NCBI GenBank assembly: GCA_024421095.1 | Contig: JAHQYM010000013.1 | Span: 1-39,798 of the forward strand | Direction of reading: 5' to 3' | Source of the DNA: Acidimicrobiia bacterium | GTDB lineage: Bacteria; Actinomycetota; Acidimicrobiia; Acidimicrobiales; Aldehydirespiratoraceae | DNA length: 39,798 nt | Part shown: positions 11,410-20,174 of the stretch, in pieces | How the letters are laid out: each line of letters starts with the position of its first letter | Position numbering within the stretch: the stretch's first letter is position 1 | The notes under the pieces: generated by a model | The model's input: the letters and a program-made list of their open reading frames with translations, nothing else | Told to the model about the DNA's origin: nothing | Databases searched by the model: none | Position numbers and translations under genes: made by a program

Positions 11410-14400
11410 GTGACCAATCACACATCTGCCAACCATGGCCCCAACGACTGGCTCATTGATGAAATGCGCACCCACTGGAAAAGTGATCCGGCGAGCGTAG
11501 ACCAGCAATGGCGAACAATTTTTGAAAACGAAAACCACACACCAACCAAGCCGCCAGCGAAAACCAAAACGCTCATTGAAACAACCGCGAGCGACATCAC
11601 CCCCAAGCGCAGCACCAAACCGCCGACCATCAACGCCAGCGCGCCCGCACCCGAGCCAACGGTTGTGCAGCAAGTTGCTCATGACAGTGTCATTCGGGGA
11701 GTGGGGGCACGCATCGTGGAAAACATGGAAGCTTCACTGACCATACCCACCGCCACTAGCTTCAGAGAAATACCCGCGAAACTCTTAGAAGTCAATCGCA
11801 AGATCATCAACGGATATCTCGGTCGAAAAATGGCGGACAAAATATCCTTCACGCACTTGATCGGTTACGCGGTCGTGCGAGCCATAGCCGACGAATACCC
11901 GGTCATGAACAACTCCTTCACACATGGCCCAAACGGTGAACCCGCATTAGTAGAAAATCCCCACGTGGCGCTTGGTATTGCAGTGGATCTAGCCAAAGCC
12001 GACGGATCACGCACACTCATGGTTCCCTGCATCAAAAAAGCAGACACCTTAACCTTTCGCGAGTTTGCCAGAGAATACGAAGACATTCTCCAAAGGGTCC
12101 GCACCAACAGAATAAACCCAGACGACCTCAGCGGAACCACGATTACTCTCACCAACCCAGGAACAATCGGCACCTTGCAGTCTGTGCCCAGGCTCATGAC
12201 CGGGCAAGGTCTAATCGTTGGTGTCGGTTCAATCGCCTACCCTACCGGTTTCGAAGCGGCTGACCCCGCAACTTTGGCCTCGCTGGGCCTTTCCAAAGTT
12301 CTGACCATCACTTCCACATACGATCATCGAATCATTCAGGGAGCCGAATCGGGTCTCTTCTTGCGCAAAGTACATGATCTGCTGCTCGGCGAAGACAACT
12401 TTTATGTAGATGTTTTCACATCTCTAGAAGTTCCTTACGAAGCAGTGAAATGGCGGCGCGACATAAACCCGGTAGACCGCGAGAGCTCGCTGCTTGAAAA
12501 GCAAGCCAAAGTCAACCAGTTGATCAACATGTACCGCGTGCGTGGTCATCTAATCGCCGACCTCGATCCCTTGCAGGTCAAAGAACCAAAGATGCACGCC
12601 GAACTTGACCCGGCAACGTATGGCCTCACCATCTGGGATTTAGACCGAGAGTTTCTCACTGGTAGCGACACCGGTATTTACGCCATGGTTGGAGACACAC
12701 CGAAAATGGCTCTCGGCAAGTTGTTAGGCGTGTTGCGTGATGCATATTGCCGCACCGTCGGCGTTGAATACATGCACATTCAAAACCCGGTCGAGAAACG
12801 TTGGATGCAAGAACAACTTGAGGGCGCTGATACACACATAGATGCCGAAGAACAACGGCACATTCTCCGGCTCCTAAATGCAGCGGAAGCTCTCGAAACG
12901 TTTCTAGCCACAAAATACGTTGGGCAGAAACGTTTCGGGATTGAAGGAGCTGAGAGCACCATTCCTCTAGTTGATGCAGTACTCGGCGCCGCGGCCGACA
13001 ACAACCTCGCGAGTGCGGTGATGGGGATGGCGCATCGGGGTCGCCTCAATGTGTTGGTCAACATTGTCGGCAAAACCTATAAAGAGCTCTTTACCGAGTT
13101 TGAGGGAGGCGATATTGAACAAATGACCCAAGGCTCTGGAGACGTGAAATATCATCTTGGGCAAAAAGGAACCTTTGTTAGCTATAAAGGCAACGAACTC
13201 GCCCTTGAGTTAGCTGCGAATCCAAGCCATTTGGAAGCCGTTGACCCAGTGGTGGTTGGTATGGCAAGGGCTCAAATGGATTTGATCGACCCAGAAATGG
13301 GTTACCAAAAATTCCCGGTTCTGCCTCTACTCATTCACGGCGACGCGGCCTTCGCGGGGCAAGGTGTGGTTGCTGAAACTCTCAACCTTTCGCAGATCCA
13401 AGGCTACCGCGTCGGTGGCACCATACATGTGATCATCAACAACCAACTAGGTTTTACGACCACCCCTGATGTGGCGCGATCTTCGGAATACTCAACTGAT
13501 GTTGCCAAAATGATCCAAGCGCCAATTTTCCATGTGAACGGCGATGACCCCGAAGCTTGTGTACGTGTCGCACGCTTAGCGTTCGCGTATCGTCAGCGTT
13601 TCAACAAAGACGTAGTTATCGACATGATCTGCTACCGCCGCCACGGTCACAATGAGGGAGACGACCCTAGTTATACGCTGCCCGAAATGTATCGCCGCGT
13701 TGACTCTCGCCCTTCGGTGCGAACCCACTACACCGAATCACTCACCAAGCGAGGCGATTTGAATGCGGCACAAGCCGAAGAGGCACTAGCCGATTTTCGG
13801 GCACGGTTACAAGCAGCGCTTGACGAGACTAGGGGCATGGCATCTGACCCCGATGCAAGAGCGGCGCTGCCACCGCAACCAGTAGGCGTGTTACCTCACG
13901 TGCGGACTTCTATTGACCATGCCAGCGTGCAACGGATTTATCGGGCGTTGTCAACCTTGCCAGAAGGGTTCACATTGCACCCGAAACTCGCGCAACAATT
14001 CGAGACTCGCGACGCAATGTTTGCTGCTGGTGAAGTTGATTGGGCATTAGCTGAGGCGATGGCGATAGGTTCGCTGTTGTTGGAGGGCAACAGCATCCGC
14101 TTGGCCGGACAGGATTCTAGGCGAGGCACCTTCAGTCATCGCCACTCAACATTAGTTGACTATGAAACCAGCGCGGAATACGTTCCGTTGGCAACTTTGG
14201 CATCAAGCAATGCGCGCCTGTGGATTTACGACTCGTTGTTGTCGGAATACGCTGCTTTGGGTTTTGAGTACGGATATTCAATCGCCAATCGTGAAGCGTT
14301 AGTCATCTGGGAAGCACAATTCGGAGATTTTGCTAACGGTGCACAGATCATCATTGATCAGTTCATAGTTGCCGCCAAAGACAAATGGAATCAAGAAACT

Positions 14401-15060
14401 GGTTTGGTCATGTTGTTGCCGCACGGTCTTGAGGGGCAAGGACCAGAACACTCTTCGGCTCGCGTGGAACGTTATTTGTTGTTGGCTGCCGAAGACAACA
14501 TGCAAATCTGCAACGCCACCACGGCGGCACAGTTTTTTCATTTGTTGCGGCGACAAACACTCTTGCATGTGCGGGTGCCGTTGATTGTGTTTACACCTAA
14601 GTCATTGCTGCGTGCCCGCTCTTCACGTTCCCCGGTGTCGCATCTACTTTCGGGGACCTTTGAAGAAGTGTTGGGCGACCCGGCCAACCCTAATCCGGTT
14701 GAGGTCAAACGAGTGGTGCTCGCCAGCGGGAAAGTAGCGGTTGATGCCATGGCACAGCGAGACCGCTTAGGCGCACCTGTGGCGATTGTCCGTGTCGAAC
14801 AACTATATCCTTGGCCTTTTGCTGCAATCGCCGCGCAATTAGCCATCTACAATGCTGCCAACGAACTTGTCTGGCTGCAAGAAGAACCAGAAAATATGGG
14901 GCCCTGGAACGCAATCAAGGGTCGCTTGTATGAGGCGCATGAACGCACCCACAGCATACGGCGGGTGAGCCGCTTCGAGTCGGGCAGTCCGGCTTGCGGT
15001 AGCGCCAAGGTTCACGCCCAAGAACACGCTGAGCTGTTGAGGAAGGCTTTGACTTTCTGA
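11410..15060 (+). CDS. kgd: Multifunctional 2-oxoglutarate dehydrogenase (E2-E1 fusion)
   Basis: 1216 residues, the actinobacterial Kgd/SucA architecture. A short N-terminal segment (PNDWLIDEM) and an Ala/Pro/Thr linker lead into an E2 succinyltransferase domain (about 95-330) with the catalytic stretch DHRIIQGAESG near residue 305; there is no lipoyl domain. The E1 thiamine-diphosphate domain follows from about 360, with MGMAHRGRLNVL near 540 and GDAAFAGQG near 644, and a transketolase C-terminal part. It decarboxylates 2-oxoglutarate in the TCA cycle and feeds succinyl groups to the complex with lipoylated E2p. A TTG at 11392 could extend the protein by six residues, but the GTG at 11410 gives the family's usual N-terminus and lies six bases after TACACT. 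The enzyme needs ThDP, made from the thiamine imported by the thi operon in this window. Confidence 0.96.
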   Translation: MTNHTSANHGPNDWLIDEMRTHWKSDPASVDQQWRTIFENENHTPTKPPAKTKTLIETTASDITPKRSTKPPTINASAPAPEPTVVQQVAHDSVIRGVGARIVENMEASLTIPTATSFREIPAKLLEVNRKIINGYLGRKMADKISFTHLIGYAVVRAIADEYPVMNNSFTHGPNGEPALVENPHVALGIAVDLAKADGSRTLMVPCIKKADTLTFREFAREYEDILQRVRTNRINPDDLSGTTITLTNPGTIGTLQSVPRLMTGQGLIVGVGSIAYPTGFEAADPATLASLGLSKVLTITSTYDHRIIQGAESGLFLRKVHDLLLGEDNFYVDVFTSLEVPYEAVKWRRDINPVDRESSLLEKQAKVNQLINMYRVRGHLIADLDPLQVKEPKMHAELDPATYGLTIWDLDREFLTGSDTGIYAMVGDTPKMALGKLLGVLRDAYCRTVGVEYMHIQNPVEKRWMQEQLEGADTHIDAEEQRHILRLLNAAEALETFLATKYVGQKRFGIEGAESTIPLVDAVLGAAADNNLASAVMGMAHRGRLNVLVNIVGKTYKELFTEFEGGDIEQMTQGSGDVKYHLGQKGTFVSYKGNELALELAANPSHLEAVDPVVVGMARAQMDLIDPEMGYQKFPVLPLLIHGDAAFAGQGVVAETLNLSQIQGYRVGGTIHVIINNQLGFTTTPDVARSSEYSTDVAKMIQAPIFHVNGDDPEACVRVARLAFAYRQRFNKDVVIDMICYRRHGHNEGDDPSYTLPEMYRRVDSRPSVRTHYTESLTKRGDLNAAQAEEALADFRARLQAALDETRGMASDPDARAALPPQPVGVLPHVRTSIDHASVQRIYRALSTLPEGFTLHPKLAQQFETRDAMFAAGEVDWALAEAMAIGSLLLEGNSIRLAGQDSRRGTFSHRHSTLVDYETSAEYVPLATLASSNARLWIYDSLLSEYAALGFEYGYSIANREALVIWEAQFGDFANGAQIIIDQFIVAAKDKWNQETGLVMLLPHGLEGQGPEHSSARVERYLLLAAEDNMQICNATTAAQFFHLLRRQTLLHVRVPLIVFTPKSLLRARSSRSPVSHLLSGTFEEVLGDPANPNPVEVKRVVLASGKVAVDAMAQRDRLGAPVAIVRVEQLYPWPFAAIAAQLAIYNAANELVWLQEEPENMGPWNAIKGRLYEAHERTHSIRRVSRFESGSPACGSAKVHAQEHAELLRKALTF

Positions 15061-15075
15061 GTCCCGCCGCTCAGA

Positions 15076-15876
15076 TTGCTGGTAGCATTTGCTATCATCG
15101 CCGAACCAACCAGCGCAACTATTCACGATCATCGCCTTGCGGCTCGGTTGGCTGTTCAGACTGGGCGATTGCTGCTAGGTCTGCGCCAGCGTTTGCAAGC
15201 CCAAGATGCTCCAAGAACCTTGTTGCAGGACGAAGGCGACCGGCTAGCCCACGAACATCTCATGGAACAACTGCATCGGGCGCGGCCCGCTGACGCAGTG
15301 TTGTCGGAGGAAGGCACTGACGATAAAGCGCGTCTGAACGCACATCGAACTTGGATTATCGACCCGCTCGACGGCACTCGACAGTTCGCGCAAGAAGCAC
15401 GCACGGATTGGGGAGTTCATGTTGGTTTAGTAATCAACAATTATCCTTGCGCCGGCGCGGTAACTCTACCCGCGTTAGGGCTGCTGTTCAGTTCGGCTGA
15501 CAAGCCCACGCCGATGCCACACGTTGCCACGGCGGACCGACCGCTACGAGTGATTGCCTCACGTGGCCGACTCCCTAAAGCAGCAATCCGAGTCGCCAAG
15601 GAACTTAAAGCGGATTTGGTGCAGTTGGGTGCCGCTGGTGCTAAAGCAATGGCCGTGGTGCGCGGCGAATGCGACATTTATGTGCATAGCGGTGGTCAGT
15701 ATGAGTGGGATTCTTGTGCCCCGGTTGCGGTAGCCGTTGCCGCCCGATGCCATGCGAGTCGGCTCAACGGCGAGCCGTTGCTCTACAATCAGCCCGACCC
15801 GTACCTTCCCGACATATTGATCTGTCGCCCCGAACTAGCCGCTGCCACGCTGAGCATCCTCGCCTCTGAGCAATAG
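15076..15876 (+). CDS. cysQ: 3'-phosphoadenosine 5'-phosphate phosphatase / inositol-phosphatase-like
   Basis: 266 residues of the lithium-sensitive inositol monophosphatase fold. Metal-binding blocks: LSEEGTDD (Glu78-Glu79), IDPLDGTRQF (Asp96, Asp99) and the C-terminal YEWDSCAP (Asp212). The spacing and the flanking phrases, such as GAAGAKAMAVV, YNQPDPYLPD and ILICRPE, fit actinobacterial CysQ, which turns PAP into AMP during sulfate assimilation and also hydrolyses inositol and fructose phosphates. The start is a TTG at 15076, 15 bp after kgd; no ATG or GTG lies upstream of the domain in this frame, so the exact start is uncertain. Likely cotranscribed with kgd. Confidence 0.88.
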   Translation: MLVAFAIIAEPTSATIHDHRLAARLAVQTGRLLLGLRQRLQAQDAPRTLLQDEGDRLAHEHLMEQLHRARPADAVLSEEGTDDKARLNAHRTWIIDPLDGTRQFAQEARTDWGVHVGLVINNYPCAGAVTLPALGLLFSSADKPTPMPHVATADRPLRVIASRGRLPKAAIRVAKELKADLVQLGAAGAKAMAVVRGECDIYVHSGGQYEWDSCAPVAVAVAARCHASRLNGEPLLYNQPDPYLPDILICRPELAAATLSILASEQ

Positions 15877-15899
15877 CACGCATCGTTGGGTGGAGTTGG

Positions 15900-15905
15900 T
15901 AGGAT
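15900..15905 (+). promoter_or_regulatory. -10 box of a leaderless promoter for nucS
   Basis: TAGGAT (TANNNT) followed by six bases and the ATG at 15912. It lies in the 35-bp gap after cysQ and gives nucS its own start of transcription. Confidence 0.55.
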
Positions 15906-15911
15906 TCGGCG

Positions 15912-16577
15912 ATGCGGTTGGTAATGACTCGCTGTGTGGTCAACTACGACGGGCGATTGCAAGCGCATTTACCCGAAGCCCTGCGGTTGATTATGGTGAA
16001 AGCGGACGGAAGCGTTGCCATTCATGCGGACGGCGGGGCTTACAAACCACTGAACTGGATGAACCCGCCGAACCGCCTCTCCGAAAATGCCAAAGAAGGC
16101 ATCTGGACAGTCGTCAACCCCAAAGGCGAGACCCTCACTATTCACCTGCTTGAGGTTTTGAGCGACACAAGCTACGAAATGGGGCGAGACCCAGGCCTGC
16201 AAAAAGATGGCGTGGAAGCGCACCTACAAGAACTTCTCTCCGCTGACCCTACCTCTATACACCAAGGGTTGCGTTTGGTGCGGCGTGAGTTTCCAACGAT
16301 GATTGGGCCAGTTGACCTGATGTGTCGTGATGTTGACGGGACAGCCGTGGCCGTGGAGGTAAAACGCCGAGGAGAAATCGACGGAGTGGAACAGTTGAGC
16401 CGCTACCTTGAGTTTCTCAACCGAGACCCAAGCCTGCGTCCAGTGCGGGGAGTGTTCGTGGCCCAAGAAATCAAACCACAGGCGAAAGTGCTAGCCGAAG
16501 ATCGCCAGATTCAATGCGTTGAAGTTGACTTCGCAGAGTTGCGGGGTATCGAGTCGCCCAATCTGAGACTTTTCTAG
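15912..16577 (+). CDS. nucS: Mismatch-specific endonuclease NucS/EndoMS
   Basis: 221 residues, full length for the family. The N-terminal DNA-binding and dimer domain includes [11 protein letters not shown], whose Trp sits by the flipped base. The C-terminal RecB-like nuclease domain shows [10 protein letters not shown] (Asp135), VAVEVKRRG (Glu149, Lys151) and [12 protein letters not shown]. The C-terminus NLRLF is the short tail through which NucS binds the sliding clamp. NucS cuts both strands at G:T, G:G and T:T mismatches and replaces MutS/MutL in most Actinobacteria and many Archaea. The ATG at 15912 gives the standard N-terminus ([12 protein letters not shown]). It is followed after 23 bp by a flavoprotein gene; the pair may be cotranscribed but no functional link is known. 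Confidence 0.96.
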   Translation: MRLVMTRCVVNYDGRLQAHLPEALRLIMVKADGSVAIHADGGAYKPLNWMNPPNRLSENAKEGIWTVVNPKGETLTIHLLEVLSDTSYEMGRDPGLQKDGVEAHLQELLSADPTSIHQGLRLVRREFPTMIGPVDLMCRDVDGTAVAVEVKRRGEIDGVEQLSRYLEFLNRDPSLRPVRGVFVAQEIKPQAKVLAEDRQIQCVEVDFAELRGIESPNLRLF

Positions 16578-16600
16578 CGTCAACCACACGAGTCGACCAG

Positions 16601-17851
16601 ATGAACCAAACCGAGGAGATCACACAAGAAGTAGAAACCGTGGTGGTGGGAGCGGGACCTGCGGGAACGGCCGCGGCAACAGTTTTAGCGCGGCACGGGC
16701 GTGAAGTGCTGTTGATCGACAAAGCCGGTTTCCCCCGCGACAAGTGTTGCGGCGATGGTTTAACCACGCTGGCTCTCAGGGAACTCGAAAAGCTGGGTTT
16801 CGATCCGTTATTGCAGAGGTCTTGGAAAGTGGTTCGTAAGGTTTTGCTGAGATCTCCGTCTGGCACCGAACGGAGCTTTCCGCTTCCAGACGGGGCCGGT
16901 TACCACGCCGCCGTGGTACCGAGAACCGACCTTGACTCCGCCCTCCTAGACTTGGCAACCAGCCAAGGCGCGCGAGCCAAACTCGGATTCACGCTACGCC
17001 GCGTCGAGCCCAACTCAAGCACAATTGATGTGCTGGTGGAAGAAAACGCTGGCGGAACCAAACAGCGTATCCGCGCCACAAACCTCATCGCTGCGGACGG
17101 AATGTGGTCTCCGGTGCGGAAGTCGTTAGGTCTTAACAGCACCAATTACTTCGGGGAGTGGCACGCCTTGCGACAGTATTTTCAAAATGTGGATGGCCGA
17201 GCCGCCGAAGACTTGTTCGTTTGGTTCGAAGCTGATTTGCTACCCGGTTACGTTTGGTCTTTTCCTTTGCCGGGTGGCCGTTCTAACGTGGGCTTCGGTA
17301 TCCACCGGGGGGCGCAACACCAAGTCGGTGAGATGAAACAACTGTGGCACGAACTCCTCGGTAGAAGTCACATCAGCGGCGCGTTGGGCTCTGCTGCGGT
17401 TGCTGAGGCACCAGCAAAGACTTGGCCAATACCAGCTCGCATTGGCCGTAGCCCACTGTCTGGGCCGCACACTATGTTCGTTGGTGATGCCGCAGCAGCA
17501 ACAGATGCAATGACTGGCGAAGGCATCGGGCAGGCGCTGCTTACCGGTCGTCTTGCCGCGCAAGCGATCATCGAGCACCACGACCCGACTGAGCATTACG
17601 CAAAGTCTGTGCGTCAAGAACTCATTGCAGATGACCGTATGTCTCGTGCGCTGATTCCGATGCTAGCCCGCCCCTGGGCTACCCGCGGGGCGCTTTGGTT
17701 GAGCGGTTCCACCGCATGGACAAGACGCAACTTCGCACGTTGGATGTTCGAGGATTATCCGCGTGCGCTGCTAGTCACCCCACGTCGTTGGCACCGCCAA
17801 ATGTTCAGCAACCACGCAGCATTCCAACAACATCGGCGCTCGCAACCATGA
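16601..17851 (+). CDS. Geranylgeranyl reductase family FAD-dependent oxidoreductase
   Basis: 416 residues. The FAD-binding Rossmann motif GAGPAG is at 17-22, followed by the hallmark DKCCGDGL near residue 47 and the second flavin motif GDAAAATDAMTGEGIGQAL near 290. These match the GGR/digeranylgeranylglycerophospholipid reductase and menaquinone-reductase-like (MenJ) group, which saturates isoprenoid double bonds. The chain substrate here is not decided by the sequence; a menaquinone side chain or polyprenyl lipid is plausible. The ATG at 16601 precedes the nucleotide-binding strand by about ten residues. The stop overlaps the start of the PAP2 gene by 4 bp (ATGA), so the two are coupled and may both act on isoprenoid lipids. 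Confidence 0.9.
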   Translation: MNQTEEITQEVETVVVGAGPAGTAAATVLARHGREVLLIDKAGFPRDKCCGDGLTTLALRELEKLGFDPLLQRSWKVVRKVLLRSPSGTERSFPLPDGAGYHAAVVPRTDLDSALLDLATSQGARAKLGFTLRRVEPNSSTIDVLVEENAGGTKQRIRATNLIAADGMWSPVRKSLGLNSTNYFGEWHALRQYFQNVDGRAAEDLFVWFEADLLPGYVWSFPLPGGRSNVGFGIHRGAQHQVGEMKQLWHELLGRSHISGALGSAAVAEAPAKTWPIPARIGRSPLSGPHTMFVGDAAAATDAMTGEGIGQALLTGRLAAQAIIEHHDPTEHYAKSVRQELIADDRMSRALIPMLARPWATRGALWLSGSTAWTRRNFARWMFEDYPRALLVTPRRWHRQMFSNHAAFQQHRRSQP

Positions 17852-18390
17852 ACGCCAAACTCAACGAACTCAATAACGCTATTGATCGTTTCGACCTGGC
17901 GATCGATCAACGCTGGGAGCAATGGCGAGACAACCCACTCTTAGACCGTTTGTTCTATACAGCGTCGGAAGCCGCGGATTTTTCTTTGCTTTGGCACAGT
18001 TTGGGGGTAGGGCAGGCAATCATCAAGGACGACCCCAAAATCGCGGTCACGCTCAGCGCCGCGTTGGGTATCGAATCGGCACTGCTGAACGGCCCCATCA
18101 AGTCGCTCTTCAAACGTAGTAGACCGCGCCAAGAGACACCACGACCCCACAATCTGCGTCAACCACTAACGAGTAGTTTCCCGAGCGGCCACGCATCAGC
18201 CGCGATGCTCGCCGCGGCGCTGCTGTGGCGCGGAAAATACCGCTTTGTTGGCTATGGCTTGGGCCTGATTGTTGCGTTCAGCCGCGTGCATGTGCGCATT
18301 CATCACGCATCGGATGTGCTCGGTGGGTTGGTGTTCGGACTAATCTTCGCCAAGTTCACGCGCCGCTTGCAGGCACAACCTAAGAACTGA
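17848..18390 (+). CDS. PAP2 superfamily membrane phosphatase
   Basis: 180 residues. The three PAP2 active-site blocks are present: K-x6-RP at KSLFKRSRP (85-93), PSGH at 112-115, and SRVHVRIHHASD at 145-156 with the catalytic His. Hydrophobic segments around these blocks suggest four or more membrane spans. Such enzymes remove phosphate from lipid or isoprenyl (di)phosphates at the membrane. The reading frame is open further upstream, but the ATG at 17848 is chosen because it overlaps the preceding flavoprotein stop as ATGA and gives a normal-length protein. Linked by translation to the GGR-like flavoprotein, it may act in the same polyprenyl lipid pathway (inference). Confidence 0.9.
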   Translation: MNAKLNELNNAIDRFDLAIDQRWEQWRDNPLLDRLFYTASEAADFSLLWHSLGVGQAIIKDDPKIAVTLSAALGIESALLNGPIKSLFKRSRPRQETPRPHNLRQPLTSSFPSGHASAAMLAAALLWRGKYRFVGYGLGLIVAFSRVHVRIHHASDVLGGLVFGLIFAKFTRRLQAQPKN

Positions 18391-18395
18391 ACTGG

Positions 18396-18578
18396 TTAGT
18401 TGGAACTAGCTGGTTGGGCAGGCTCTACGGGCACGAAGGTGAGGACTGAACGAAGGTCTAGCAACAGGTCAGCTACTTCTGAACTGGTCAACAGGTCTCG
18501 TTTTATGAAGTCGCCAAGACCACTGTCTATTATCTGAAGCGCTTCTTCAATCTGTATACCATCAACTGCTTCGGTCAT
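18396..18578 (-). CDS. Small hypothetical acidic protein (60 aa)
   Basis: MTEAVDGIQIEEALQIIDSG begins a 60-residue acidic protein with predicted helices and a Pro/Ala-rich C-terminus. I do not recognise a family. It is taken as real because AAGGGAG lies about ten bases before the ATG on the minus strand, the spacing is workable, and the space between its neighbours is otherwise empty. No Gly-Gly or Cys/Ser/Thr-rich core is present, so it does not look like a peptide precursor for the exporter further right. It converges on the PAP2 gene with a 5-bp gap. Confidence 0.55.
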   Translation of the reverse strand: MTEAVDGIQIEEALQIIDSGLGDFIKRDLLTSSEVADLLLDLRSVLTFVPVEPAQPASSN

Positions 18579-18604
18579 TTTCGGGGATCTCCCTTAGCTA
18601 CGTT

Positions 18605-18620
18605 GAGCCGGGTTCGGCTC
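18605..18620. other. Small hairpin upstream of the 60-aa gene
   Basis: GAGCCG at 18605-18610 pairs with CGGCTC at 18615-18620 around GGTT. It lies in the minus-strand leader of the 60-residue protein gene, about 14 bases from its Shine-Dalgarno sequence. No T run follows on either strand. Function unknown. Confidence 0.4.
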
Positions 18621-18682
18621 GTGTTAGGACTAAGCATAATCTCTTAATCTGCGACTAGCGCGGCACGTACACAATTTTTGTC

Positions 18683-18711
18683 TTGGTTTGCGTAACCGAG
18701 TGGCGTACACT
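18683..18711 (+). promoter_or_regulatory. Promoter of the thermonuclease gene
   Basis: TTGGTT at 18683-18688 and TACACT at 18706-18711 are separated by 17 bp. Transcription would start near 18718, leaving a short AT-rich leader of about 60 bases before the ATG at 18778. Confidence 0.5.
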
Positions 18712-18777
18712 TTGGGCATAATATTTTATATGAAATTACTTGTTGTTTTACTATTTAAAATATTGTCTGATAAGTTT

Positions 18778-19323
18778 ATGCTGTTTCGTGCGCTAACCAC
18801 GCTCGTGCTTCTGATGGTGATGTCGAGTTGCGCCAATACTCCCCCAGTCGTCCCGTCAGCCCCAGCCAACTCCGGCCAGGCAACGGAGTTGTCGGCAAAC
18901 GCCAGCATAGAAAAGGTCATAGACGGCGACACGGTCATCGTCAACATCGCCGGGTCACGAGAAAATGTTCGTCTGATCGGCATCGACACGCCCGAATCCG
19001 TTTCAAGAAGCCATCCAATCCAGTGTTACGGTATCGAAGCGAGCAATTATCTTGCTTCGTTGTTGCCTGAGGGCAGTGCGGTGACCTTGATCTTGGATGT
19101 GGAGGCACGTGACCAATACGACCGCTTGTTGGCATACGTGATTCGCAGCGCCGATGACCTATTCGTCAACCACGAAATGGTCAAGCTAGGATACGCAGAC
19201 ACTTTGTCGTATCCGCCCAACACGCATTACGAAACATTGTTTGACAATGCCGCTCGGGATGCCGCGCAACTACAACTCGGCTTATGGGGAGTTTGCGGTG
19301 GCCCCGACGTTCCGCTCGAATAG
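18778..19323 (+). CDS. Thermonuclease (SNase-like) lipoprotein
   Basis: 181 residues. The N-terminus MLFRALTTLVLLMVMSSC is a lipoprotein signal with lipobox VMSSC and lipidated Cys18, followed by a Pro/Ser/Ala linker. The staphylococcal-nuclease domain keeps the catalytic set: Asp49/Asp51 in VIDGDT, Arg65 in VRLIGIDTPES, Glu73, and Arg116 in DQYDRLLAYV. It would cut DNA or RNA outside the membrane, for nutrient scavenging or defence. An in-frame ATG at 18730 would add sixteen residues (including a Lys-Ile-Leu-Ser stretch), but the shorter start gives a textbook lipoprotein signal. The 70 bp before 18778 are much richer in A+T than the neighbourhood. Confidence 0.85.
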   Translation: MLFRALTTLVLLMVMSSCANTPPVVPSAPANSGQATELSANASIEKVIDGDTVIVNIAGSRENVRLIGIDTPESVSRSHPIQCYGIEASNYLASLLPEGSAVTLILDVEARDQYDRLLAYVIRSADDLFVNHEMVKLGYADTLSYPPNTHYETLFDNAARDAAQLQLGLWGVCGGPDVPLE

Positions 19324-19328
19324 CGCAG

Positions 19329-19334
19329 TACCGT
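19329..19334 (+). promoter_or_regulatory. -10 box of a leaderless promoter for the ChbG-like gene
   Basis: TACCGT (TANNNT) followed by six bases and the ATG at 19341. It starts six bases after the thermonuclease stop and supports the 19341 start over the upstream ATG at 19284. Confidence 0.5.
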
Positions 19335-19340
19335 CAGAGT

Positions 19341-20174
19341 ATGGATTCTCTTGCTGTGGCCCTCGGGTATCACGTCGACAGCCGTTTGTTGATAATCAGC
19401 GCCGACCAACTCGGCTCTACCTATGCGGCCACCGTCGGAGGGTTGATTGCGATGCGTGAAGGAGTAGCGACCACAGGCACAGTTATGATGCCCGGGCCAT
19501 GGTCACGCCACGCCATCGACCGCATCAGCAAAGACGAAGACTTCGGAGTGCATCTCACTCTAAATGCCGAGTTGGATTGCTTCCGTTGGGGGCCGCTAAC
19601 CAACGCACCAAGCCTGCTTGATGGAGATGGTGGTTTCCCGCGCACTCTCGCCGATCTTTGGGACCATGCTGATGCCGACGAGGTCCGCCGGGAATGCCGC
19701 GCCCAACTTGAGCGCGCAGCTCTTTGGGGTCTTGACCCAACGCATCTAAGCACCCACCTCAGCGCCCTTCAGCAACGGCCTGAGTTCTTTGATGTGCTAC
19801 TCGACATTGCCGTTGAGGCCAACCTGCCTTTGCGACTAGAAGGCCCAGCCGCGCAAGCAGCTGCGGGGTTCCCATTCCATGATCTGGCCCGCCAAGCTGG
19901 CGTAATCACACCCGACCATTTTCGATTGGTGCGCGGCGGCGCGCAAACTCACTTCTTGAGTGTCCTCGAAAAGATTGGAGCGGGTGTAACCGTGGTGGCT
20001 TTTGAACCGGTAATCGCAACCGAAGAAATCCGTGCGATCGATCCTTTTGCGACTGCACGCATGAACGACCTGGCGATGCTCACGGATCGTAGTTTGTCGG
20101 CTCGCATCGCCGCGAGCGGTGCCACACTTATTGGTTTTGCGACATTGCGTGACCTGCAACGCTCAGGTCTTTAG
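19341..20174 (+). CDS. ChbG/HpnK (YdjC-like) carbohydrate deacetylase
   Basis: 277 residues. The family's metal-binding pattern is visible: LLIISADQLG near residue 20 (usually ADDFG; Asp22 kept, second Asp replaced by Gln), DFGVHLTLN (His71), and THLSTHLSAL near 140 (usually S/THxDSHQH). Members remove acetyl groups from N-acetyl sugars such as chitobiose or hopanoid-linked GlcNAc. The altered ADQ motif means activity should not be assumed. The reading frame is open from an ATG at 19284, but 19341 follows TACCGT by six bases, does not overlap the thermonuclease gene and gives a normal family start. The 3' end overlaps the convergent SCP2-like gene by 47 bp. Confidence 0.82.
   Translation: MDSLAVALGYHVDSRLLIISADQLGSTYAATVGGLIAMREGVATTGTVMMPGPWSRHAIDRISKDEDFGVHLTLNAELDCFRWGPLTNAPSLLDGDGGFPRTLADLWDHADADEVRRECRAQLERAALWGLDPTHLSTHLSALQQRPEFFDVLLDIAVEANLPLRLEGPAAQAAAGFPFHDLARQAGVITPDHFRLVRGGAQTHFLSVLEKIGAGVTVVAFEPVIATEEIRAIDPFATARMNDLAMLTDRSLSARIAASGATLIGFATLRDLQRSGL

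Noticed and set aside
18396-18578. The 60-aa protein as precursor peptide for the NHLM exporter
   Set aside because: No nitrile-hydratase or Nif11-like leader, no GG/GA cleavage site, no Cys/Ser/Thr-rich core, and it lies 7 kb away on the other strand.
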